Assembly (NCBI GenBank): GCA_002770795.1
Contig: PCTP01000262.1
Coordinates: 1-7,473 of the forward strand
Origin: Gammaproteobacteria bacterium CG22_combo_CG10-13_8_21_14_all_40_8
Lineage (GTDB): Bacteria; Pseudomonadota; Gammaproteobacteria; Enterobacterales; GCA-002770795
DNA length: 7,473 nucleotides
Direction: 5' to 3'
The notes beneath the pieces are model-generated. The model was not told where the DNA came from and made no database searches. It saw only the letters and a list, made by a program, of their open reading frames with translations. Positions 1-5,386 of this stretch are shown in pieces (position 1 is the stretch's first letter; every line of letters starts with the position of its first letter). A program made the position numbers and the translations under genes.

Positions 1-349
1 AATGAAACCTGGTGCAGCTATTGTTGACGTTGCCATCGACCAAGGCGGTTGTTTTGAAACTTCAAGAGCCACAACCCATGCCGATCCAACTTATATAGTG
101 GATGATGTGGTTCATTACTGTGTTGCCAATATGCCAGGAGCAGTTGCTAGAACATCTACTTTTGCATTAAACAATGCAACCCTTCCCTACATTGTTCAAC
201 TCGCTAACAAAGGCTACAAAAAAGCTTTATTAGATGACGTGAACTTCTTAAACGGTCTCAATGTTTATAGAGGTCAAGTCACTTGTAAGGAAGTGGCTAC
301 CGCGCAGGGTTATGAGTATTTCGATGCAAAAGCAGCACTAACTGCTTAA
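1..349 (+). CDS. ald: Alanine dehydrogenase, C-terminal part (5' end outside window)
   Basis: Alanine dehydrogenase interconverts L-alanine and pyruvate plus ammonia using NAD(H) in the cytoplasm. The window holds about 115 residues of a family that is usually about 370 long, so roughly the last third; the gene is open at the left edge and ends with TAA at 347-349. The Met codon at 2-4 is internal, because MKPG is a conserved piece inside the family. Recognisable family motifs are VAIDQGGCFE (codons 29-58), HYCVANMPGAV (about 113-145), TSTFALNNATLPY and GLNVYRGQVT. By alignment from memory with the Mycobacterium tuberculosis enzyme, the Asp encoded at 38-40 matches catalytic Asp270, and the Asn of CVANMP matches Asn300. 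The gene converges on lptG and shares a terminator with it. No frameshift or loss of conserved residues is seen in the visible part. Confidence 0.95.
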   Translation, partial: MKPGAAIVDVAIDQGGCFETSRATTHADPTYIVDDVVHYCVANMPGAVARTSTFALNNATLPYIVQLANKGYKKALLDDVNFLNGLNVYRGQVTCKEVATAQGYEYFDAKAALTA

Positions 350-365
350 TATCCAACAATAAATG

Positions 366-397
366 AAAAAAATGCTGCAAATTTGCAGCATTTTTTT
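366..397. terminator. Bidirectional Rho-independent terminator between ald and lptG
   Basis: This is a perfect 32-base inverted repeat centred between 381 and 382. The GC-containing stem is TGCTGCAA paired with TTGCAGCA. It is flanked by an A run (366-372) on the left and a T run (391-398) on the right, so each strand reads as a stem followed by a U tract. It lies 17 bases after the ald stop and 29 bases beyond the lptG stop, so it can end transcription of both converging genes. At least four innermost A/T bases would form the loop. Confidence 0.9.
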
Positions 398-425
398 TGA
401 TATAAAATATCCTCTTCTCTTTATG

Positions 426-1493
426 TTAACGAATTTTTTTCAATCTATAAGCTGCGGTCAAGGAGAAAACCACTAAAGGTAACATTGCTCCCCAAAAGGG
501 CGTAAATTGGTAGACAACAGCCATGTTGCCCAAGACTTCATTAATAACGTAAAAAGCCAGACCGAATAATACGCCAACCATTATCCGAGTGCCTATTGCC
601 ACCTGACGCACTGAGCCAAAGACAAAACTGGCACCGATCATCAGCATCACAATAATCACTAAGGGTTGTAGGATACTTCGCCAAAATGCTAAACGATAGG
701 ATCGTGAATCTAGCTTATTGAGATCCAAATAGTTGGCAAAAGTCCAGAGTTCAATCAACCCTAAACCATCGGGTGATGCTCCCACCACACCAATGTTTTC
801 AGGTGTAAGTTGTGATTGCCACAAATAATCATCTAAGTTTTCACTGGATAACTCTGTGGCAGAGAAATGACTTAATTTTACCTGATATAATTTCCATTGG
901 CCTTTTCCTAAATACTCTCCCTTTTCTGCTTTTAATATAGCCGTTAATTTAAAAGTTGATTCAAAGCGAAAATGCTCGATATTTTCAATTTTCCCATTAG
1001 GATTCGCTCGCCCTATATGAATAAAATCATTATCATCTCTTGCCCAAACACCACTTTTAGAACGAATGACTTGTCCCCCACTAATGGCTAAAGAGCGCTG
1101 TTGTTGGGCAAATTGAATACTGATTGGTGAGACAAATTCACCAAGTAAAAAGATGACAATCACCAAAGGTAAAACGGCCACCATCACTGCACCTAAAATA
1201 CTTTTAATACTAACGCCCGATGCTCGAATAACCAATAGCTCACTCGAAGTTGCCAGTAAACCTAAACCTGTGATGGTGCCAATAAGCGCTGCCATCGGAA
1301 AATATTGGGATAAAAAATTAGGCGTATTGAGAACCAGATGGATCAGTGCATCCAGAAAATTGTAGCTTCCTCTACCAATATTAGGTAAATCATCCAAGAG
1401 TAAAAACACCAATCTCAGCACAGTCAAAAAAAGTAAACTGAGTATAATCGACTTAATTACGGTGCTACTGATATAGCGATAAATTATTTTCAT
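426..1493 (-). CDS. lptG: LPS export ABC transporter permease LptG
   Basis: LptG is one of the two membrane subunits of LptB2FG, which uses ATP hydrolysis by LptB to pull lipopolysaccharide out of the inner membrane and pass it through LptC and LptA to the outer membrane. The protein has 355 residues (E. coli LptG has 360). Membrane segments lie at about 15-33, 59-80, 99-121, 272-292, 302-322 and 330-350. A periplasmic beta-rich domain fills about 123-265. The cytoplasmic coupling helix before segment 3 reads SSELLVIRASG (83-93), with E85 at the place of E. coli E88, which contacts LptB. PMAALIG at 66-72 is a family signature. The ATG start is 11 bases after the lptF stop and has GAGAG five bases upstream. 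Compared with E. coli, the LPS-contact lysine 34 aligns with L31, and R133 with Q130, while R136 is kept as R133. It is distinguished from LptF by these motifs and by gene order. Confidence 0.96.
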   Translation of the reverse strand: MKIIYRYISSTVIKSIILSLLFLTVLRLVFLLLDDLPNIGRGSYNFLDALIHLVLNTPNFLSQYFPMAALIGTITGLGLLATSSELLVIRASGVSIKSILGAVMVAVLPLVIVIFLLGEFVSPISIQFAQQQRSLAISGGQVIRSKSGVWARDDNDFIHIGRANPNGKIENIEHFRFESTFKLTAILKAEKGEYLGKGQWKLYQVKLSHFSATELSSENLDDYLWQSQLTPENIGVVGASPDGLGLIELWTFANYLDLNKLDSRSYRLAFWRSILQPLVIIVMLMIGASFVFGSVRQVAIGTRIMVGVLFGLAFYVINEVLGNMAVVYQFTPFWGAMLPLVVFSLTAAYRLKKIR

Positions 1494-1504
1494 AAGGGCT
1501 CTCG

Positions 1505-2605
1505 CTAATATCTCAGCTTTGACTTAGATGTTCGCCAACTGACAGGGACAAAATCTAATAACCAGAGTGCAATGAACAGCATAAGGAGATGTACCCACCA
1601 TAATCCTATATAGGTTGATATGCTTTCACTTTCCAACCAGTTTTTTGAAATAATGAGTAACATCAGGTAAAAAACATATAACATAAGGCCTGGTAATAAT
1701 TTAGCAAATTTTCCTTGTCTAGGACGAACTCTTGCAAGTGGAATAGCAATTAAAACCAGTATGAATGCAGACAAACCCATGGAGATACGCCATTGAAACT
1801 CTGCAGTAGCAACGCCGTCATTCATACTTAGTAGTTTTTGGGTATTAATGGCATCCAGTGACCGTTTCTTTTCGATGACTTGATTATCTGTTAATCGATT
1901 TAAGTATTCGCCAAACGCCACCACAGAGAAATCATTTTGACCCGGAGAACCTTCAAAACGTTCTCCGGATTGCAACAATAAAAAGCGATCCAGGTTTTTT
2001 TGTCTGATCACTTTGCCTTTTGCTGCCGTAATTATTTTGACTTTATGAGCATCCTTACCATTGACAAAACTTTGCTGAGATAAAAATATATTCGACAGTT
2101 GTCCATCTTTCGTTTGTTCTTGAATATAAAGAATACTTTTGCCATCGGCGGATTGCTGAAACCTTCCTGGTTGCAAAAGCGCCACATCTGCTTGCGCAGC
2201 CTGTTGATCTAAGAGTTTATATTGTTGCTCTACAGCCCAAGGTGTTAACCAGAGTGAAAGCACTAGTGCCAGAGTTGAAAAAATCATTGCAGGTTTCATT
2301 AAAGCCATTAGCAAACCTATTTGGCCAAAGCCACAAGCTCGCATCACAGTGATTTCTTGATCCAGATACATTCTGCCAAGAGAAACCAAAGTGCCTAAAA
2401 ACATGGCCATTGGTATTAATAACCCCATAATTCGCGGAATTTGTAGCATCAATAACTCACTAACAAGTCCAGTGGCTAGTTGACCTGAAGCAGCATCTCT
2501 TAAATAATAGATAAATCTTTGTAAGATAAATATCAGGATAAGCACTAAGAGAATACTTAATACTGATTTTACAACTTCTGATCGTAAATATCGGGATAAA
2601 ATCAT
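1505..2605 (-). CDS. lptF: LPS export ABC transporter permease LptF
   Basis: LptF pairs with LptG to form the transmembrane cavity of the LptB2FG lipopolysaccharide extractor. From the ATG at 2605 the protein has 366 residues, the same length as E. coli LptF, and begins MILSRYLRSEVVKS, close to the usual MIIIRYLVRETLKS. Membrane segments lie at about 15-35, 57-77, 103-121, 274-292, 303-321 and 332-352, with a periplasmic jellyroll domain between segments 3 and 4. The coupling helix EITVMRACGFG (84-94) carries E84, the residue that engages LptB in E. coli. PRQGKFAKLLPG (295-306) is another family signature. The frame stays open to a TTG at 2665, but that start lacks a ribosome binding site and would add 20 residues not usual in the family. 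AGGAG lies 14 bases before the chosen ATG, rather far. It is first in an operon with lptG, divergent from pepA. Confidence 0.95.
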   Translation of the reverse strand: MILSRYLRSEVVKSVLSILLVLILIFILQRFIYYLRDAASGQLATGLVSELLMLQIPRIMGLLIPMAMFLGTLVSLGRMYLDQEITVMRACGFGQIGLLMALMKPAMIFSTLALVLSLWLTPWAVEQQYKLLDQQAAQADVALLQPGRFQQSADGKSILYIQEQTKDGQLSNIFLSQQSFVNGKDAHKVKIITAAKGKVIRQKNLDRFLLLQSGERFEGSPGQNDFSVVAFGEYLNRLTDNQVIEKKRSLDAINTQKLLSMNDGVATAEFQWRISMGLSAFILVLIAIPLARVRPRQGKFAKLLPGLMLYVFYLMLLIISKNWLESESISTYIGLWWVHLLMLFIALWLLDFVPVSWRTSKSKLRY

Positions 2606-2619
2606 TATTTTCGTAGCCA

Positions 2620-2624
2620 CTCCT
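2620..2624 (-). promoter_or_regulatory. Candidate ribosome binding site of lptF
   Basis: Read on the minus strand this is AGGAG, 14 bases before the ATG at 2605. The spacing is longer than the usual 5-9, but it is the only purine-rich match near either possible start. It favours the ATG over the upstream TTG at 2665, which is preceded by an A-rich stretch without a Shine-Dalgarno match. Confidence 0.5.
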
Positions 2625-2820
2625 AGTGATAAATCCCCAATAAAATTCAGCTTATCAAAGAACAAAACGATGTTTTTGCGTATTTTCGGTAGTTTTTAGC
2701 AAAAAATCTATGAAAATAAAAAATTCTATGGATAATCTAATTCTTTAGGTTACACTTAGTTCTTTCAATGTGTGAAAATCAATCTGTAAATATTAAGAAC
2801 GATTCAATAGGTTATTGACA

Positions 2821-2849
2821 ATTATAGCGATTCATTCGCAAAGTATCAG
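2821..2849 (-). promoter_or_regulatory. Candidate sigma-70 promoter for lptF-lptG
   Basis: On the minus strand a perfect -10 hexamer TATAAT (2826-2821) follows a -35-like hexamer CTGATA (2849-2844, four of six matches to TTGACA) at the ideal spacing of 17 bases. Transcription would begin near 2814 and leave a leader of roughly 210 bases before the lptF ATG. It is the best two-box match I found on this strand, but AT-rich DNA yields chance matches. Confidence 0.5.
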
Positions 2850-2904
2850 TAGTTAATTGTGATTTCTACAGATAATATACGCATAATCATTTAAATGGGT
2901 ATAA

Positions 2905-2933
2905 ATCATATTTTCCACATCATTTTATAGAAT
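2905..2933 (+). promoter_or_regulatory. Weak candidate promoter for pepA
   Basis: TAGAAT at 2928-2933 matches five of six -10 positions, and ATCATA at 2905-2910 matches three of six -35 positions at 17-base spacing. Transcription would start near 2940, giving a leader of about 25 bases. Other -10-like hexamers upstream (2871, 2882, 2900) compete with it, and the consensus TTGACA at 2815 is not at a proper distance from any of them, so the assignment is tentative. Confidence 0.25.
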
Positions 2934-2953
2934 CTATTCTTTTTTTAAATTTT

Positions 2954-2958
2954 GGGAG
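2954..2958 (+). promoter_or_regulatory. Ribosome binding site of pepA
   Basis: GGGAG ends six bases before the ATG at 2965, which is normal spacing. It fixes the pepA start, which also gives the family-typical N terminus MEFS. Confidence 0.75.
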
Positions 2959-2964
2959 CCTTAG

Positions 2965-4470
2965 ATGGAATTTAGTACAAAGAGCGGCAGTGTCGAAAAA
3001 CAAAGAACCGCTTGCTTGGTTATTGGTGTTTATGAACCAAGAAAACTTACTCACATTGGTGAACAAATCGACAATATTTCTGATAATTATATTGGAAATT
3101 TACTTCGCCGTGGAGATATGGAGGGTAAATTAGGGCAAATTCTATTATTACATCATGTACCGAATACTTTAGCAGATCGAGTACTCTTCGTGGGTTGTGG
3201 CAAAGAAAGAGAACTCACCGAAACCCAATATCAAACTATTGTCAAAAAAGTCATCACCACTTTAAATGAAACAGGTTCAATGGATGCTATATGCTATCTC
3301 ACCGATCTTAAGGTAAAGGGTCGAGATACCTATTGGAAGATTCGTTTTGCTGTAGAAACCGCCCATCAAAGCCTTTACACATTTGATCAATTTAAGAGTC
3401 AGAAAGACGAAGCCAGACGTCCACTAAGACGATTTGTATTTAATGTTTCCAGCCGCAGAGAACTAGCCATCGGTGACACCGCCATTAAAGACGGCAACGC
3501 CATAGCGGCAGGTTGCGCTGAAACAATGGATTTAGCGAATACACCGGGCAATATTTGTACACCACATTATCTATCACAGCGAGCCCTTGAGTTTGCAAAA
3601 GAGTTTGCAACAATAAAAACCACCATTGTCAGCCAAGATGAGCTTGAAGAAATGGGTGCAGGTGCTTTTATCGCAGTCGCTAAAGGTTCTGATAATCCAG
3701 GCAATCTCACCATCATGGAATATCAAGGTGGGCCAAAAGATGAAAAACCTATCGTCTTGGTTGGAAAAGGTATTACCTTCGACACCGGCGGCATTTCATT
3801 AAAACCCGGCGAAGGCATGGATGAAATGAAATATGACATGGGCGGTGCGGCCAGCGTATTTGGTACCATGCGTGCTGTAGCACAAATGCAACTTCCCTTA
3901 AACCTAGTCGCTATTATTGCCACCGCTGAAAATATGCCCAGTGGCAAAGCATCAAGACCTGGAGATATTGTCACCAGCCTCTCTGGACAAACCATTGAAA
4001 TTCTAAACACTGATGCAGAAGGTAGACTCGTATTATGTGACGCATTAACTTACGCCGAACGCTATAACCCTGATGTTGTGATCGATATTGCCACTTTAAC
4101 GGGTGCTGTGATTATTGCACTAGGCCATGAAGCTTCTGGTTTATACAGTAACCACAATCCCCTAGGCCATGAACTCATGTCTGCAAGTGACAAAGCCAAT
4201 GATCGTGCTTGGAGAATGCCACTTTGGGATGAATATGCGGATCAGTTAAAAAGCAACTTTGCTGATTTCTCAAACTTAGGTGGTCGTCCAGCGGGCTCTA
4301 TTACGGCTGCTATTTTCTTATCAAAGTTTGCCAAAAAATTCCAATGGGCACATCTTGATATCGCTGGTACTGCTTGGAGAAGTGGCAAAGCTAAAGGAGC
4401 AACGGGTAGACCTGTACCTTTGTTAAGCCAATTTCTCATGGATAAAGTCAATAAAAACGGTAACGCTTAA
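2965..4470 (+). CDS. pepA: Cytosol leucyl aminopeptidase PepA (M17 family)
   Basis: PepA is a hexameric, two-metal aminopeptidase that removes N-terminal residues, preferably leucine, from peptides in the cytoplasm. The protein has 501 residues (E. coli 503). All M17 active-site residues are visible two positions earlier than in E. coli: metal ligands K268, D273, D291, D350 and E352, and catalytic K280 and R354, the last inside the signature NTDAEGRLVL (349-358). The N-terminal domain (about 1-165) starts MEFSTKSGSVEKQRTACLV and resembles the E. coli protein closely throughout. In E. coli PepA also binds DNA as XerB (plasmid cer recombination) and CarP (carAB control). The catalytic domain covers about 185-501 and ends with WAHLDIAGTAWRSG and KGATGRPV. 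The gene leads a tight run with holC, starting from a GGGAG site and the divergent control region. DNA binding here is inferred only from resemblance. Confidence 0.98.
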   Translation: MEFSTKSGSVEKQRTACLVIGVYEPRKLTHIGEQIDNISDNYIGNLLRRGDMEGKLGQILLLHHVPNTLADRVLFVGCGKERELTETQYQTIVKKVITTLNETGSMDAICYLTDLKVKGRDTYWKIRFAVETAHQSLYTFDQFKSQKDEARRPLRRFVFNVSSRRELAIGDTAIKDGNAIAAGCAETMDLANTPGNICTPHYLSQRALEFAKEFATIKTTIVSQDELEEMGAGAFIAVAKGSDNPGNLTIMEYQGGPKDEKPIVLVGKGITFDTGGISLKPGEGMDEMKYDMGGAASVFGTMRAVAQMQLPLNLVAIIATAENMPSGKASRPGDIVTSLSGQTIEILNTDAEGRLVLCDALTYAERYNPDVVIDIATLTGAVIIALGHEASGLYSNHNPLGHELMSASDKANDRAWRMPLWDEYADQLKSNFADFSNLGGRPAGSITAAIFLSKFAKKFQWAHLDIAGTAWRSGKAKGATGRPVPLLSQFLMDKVNKNGNA

Positions 4471-4475
4471 TCATT

Positions 4476-4907
4476 ATGGCACAACCCAATATTACCTTTC
4501 TAAATCAAACTAAAACCCAAGGCGAGAAGGATTTTGACTATCTTCTCGACTTGGTGGCCCATGAGTACACCAAAAACAAAAGGCTGTTAATTTTTTGTGA
4601 GACAGATGCTCAAATGCTCACATTGGATGAAGCACTATGGCAACTAGCACCAGAAAGATTTTTGGCCCATGCCACTATAAAAGAACCCACTCACACCAAA
4701 GCCCCTATTGTATTAACAGTGAATGAAATCCCTCTACAACAGGGTTTTTCATGCTGTATCAATCTACAACCCTTGGCATTGATCCCTTGGCCCAACATAC
4801 CTCAGATCTATGAATTTGTTCCTATGGAAGCAATCTCAAAACAAAAAGCTCGTGATAAATTCAAAGCCTATAGCCTTGCAGGTATTCGCCCTCAGTTTAA
4901 AAATTAA
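4476..4907 (+). CDS. holC: DNA polymerase III chi subunit HolC
   Basis: Chi is the clamp-loader accessory subunit that, with psi (HolD), bridges the DnaX clamp loader to single-strand-binding protein. The protein has 143 residues (E. coli 147). Family features are the N-terminal strand ITFLNQT, the segment LDEALWQLAPERFLAH (50-65) matching the family pattern of an LDE/LW pair followed by F and H, a PIVL strand, INLQ, and the C-terminal segment ARDKFKAYSLAG (125-136). That segment aligns with E. coli ARERYKAYRVAG, part of the SSB-tail binding surface; R126, K130, Y132 and G136 are kept and E. coli Y131 is F129. The ATG lies five bases after the pepA stop without a strong ribosome binding site, so translation is probably coupled to pepA. 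The same pepA-holC order occurs in E. coli and pseudomonads. HolC diverges quickly, so identity rests on motifs plus position. Confidence 0.93.
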   Translation: MAQPNITFLNQTKTQGEKDFDYLLDLVAHEYTKNKRLLIFCETDAQMLTLDEALWQLAPERFLAHATIKEPTHTKAPIVLTVNEIPLQQGFSCCINLQPLALIPWPNIPQIYEFVPMEAISKQKARDKFKAYSLAGIRPQFKN

Positions 4908-4939
4908 TACTGTGAAAAAACGAGAAATAAACCATAGCG

Positions 4940-5350
4940 ATGAAACCAATCAGCAACCAGACAGATTCAGCAATTAATAAGCTTAAACAGATAAAAGCCA
5001 TGATCTCCCCTGTTGAAAAATATAACGCTATCTCGGTGGATAACATTCCTATTTTAGACGATGAAATCCCAAAAAATAGCCTAGATCAAGTCGATTTAGA
5101 GATTCCAGTTTTAGCTGATACCGTTTGGCAACCCGATGAGAAGCTAAACGAGTTGGCAAAGCAGAGCTGGCAAGATTACAATAGGCGCTTAAAAGCATGG
5201 TCAGAATCTTTACCAGAGCCCATGCAAGCGATTTCAACCCAATTTATTGATACTCTACAAGCAAAACTAGAAGCCAATTGGCATATACTTTTCGCCGAGC
5301 AAGACCCCATAGCTATTGAAAAATGGCTTCAATTTGTTCGAAAAGACTAA
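4940..5350 (+). CDS. Uncharacterised small protein between holC and valS
   Basis: I do not recognise a named family. The product has 136 residues, is acidic to neutral, and has no signal peptide or membrane segment, so it is probably cytoplasmic. Three parts can be seen: a short likely helix with SAINKLKQIKAMIS (10-23); a middle part with two similar motifs, IPILDDEI (36-43) and IPVLADTV (55-62), of form I-P-x-L-x-D 19 residues apart; and a helical C-terminal half (66-135) with Trp at 63, 77, 87, 114 and 129. An in-frame TAA at 4928 limits the start to this ATG; the only purine-rich site is GAGA at 4922, 15 bases upstream. It lies 32 bases after holC and 36 before valS, so it is probably co-transcribed. 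From memory, pseudomonads also have a small hypothetical gene at this place, absent in E. coli. A link to chi or the replisome is only a guess from position. Confidence 0.85.
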   Translation: MKPISNQTDSAINKLKQIKAMISPVEKYNAISVDNIPILDDEIPKNSLDQVDLEIPVLADTVWQPDEKLNELAKQSWQDYNRRLKAWSESLPEPMQAISTQFIDTLQAKLEANWHILFAEQDPIAIEKWLQFVRKD

Positions 5351-5386
5351 TTATTCACCTTAATTATTGATTAGAAATGGTACCCC

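Larger units (their letters stand above)
2606..2964. promoter_or_regulatory. Divergent lptF / pepA control region, non-coding
   Basis: These 359 bases between the start codons of two diverging operons contain no convincing gene. They are very AT-rich, especially 2690-2950. Elements seen are a good minus-strand promoter match (2821-2849), an isolated consensus -35 hexamer TTGACA on the plus strand at 2815-2820 without a good -10 at normal spacing, and several -10-like hexamers on the plus strand: GATAAT at 2871, CATAAT at 2882, TATAAA at 2900 and TAGAAT at 2928. The strongest pepA ribosome binding site is at the right edge. No terminator-type hairpin, tRNA or long repeat was found here. In E. 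coli PepA itself is a DNA-binding protein reported to repress its own gene, so this region is a natural place to look for operator sites, though none is identifiable by eye. Confidence 0.7.

Noticed and set aside
1153..1365. 70-residue plus-strand open frame inside lptG
   Set aside because: It lies opposite strongly recognisable LptG coding sequence and has no family resemblance; it is a shadow frame. The minus-strand frames within pepA (3723-4010, 4242-4451) and valS are rejected for the same reason.
2710..2748. Twelve-codon plus-strand frame in the lptF-pepA gap
   Set aside because: No ribosome binding site, very AT-rich and short; nothing separates it from chance.
2940..2946. Run of seven T just before the pepA ribosome binding site, as a terminator or attenuator tail
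   Set aside because: No GC-rich stem precedes it; the upstream sequence is AT-rich without an inverted repeat.
4940..5350. The small gene as HolD (psi), the natural partner of HolC
   Set aside because: The length is similar to E. coli psi, but I find no resemblance to its sequence, including its N-terminal DnaX-binding segment; kept as unknown.
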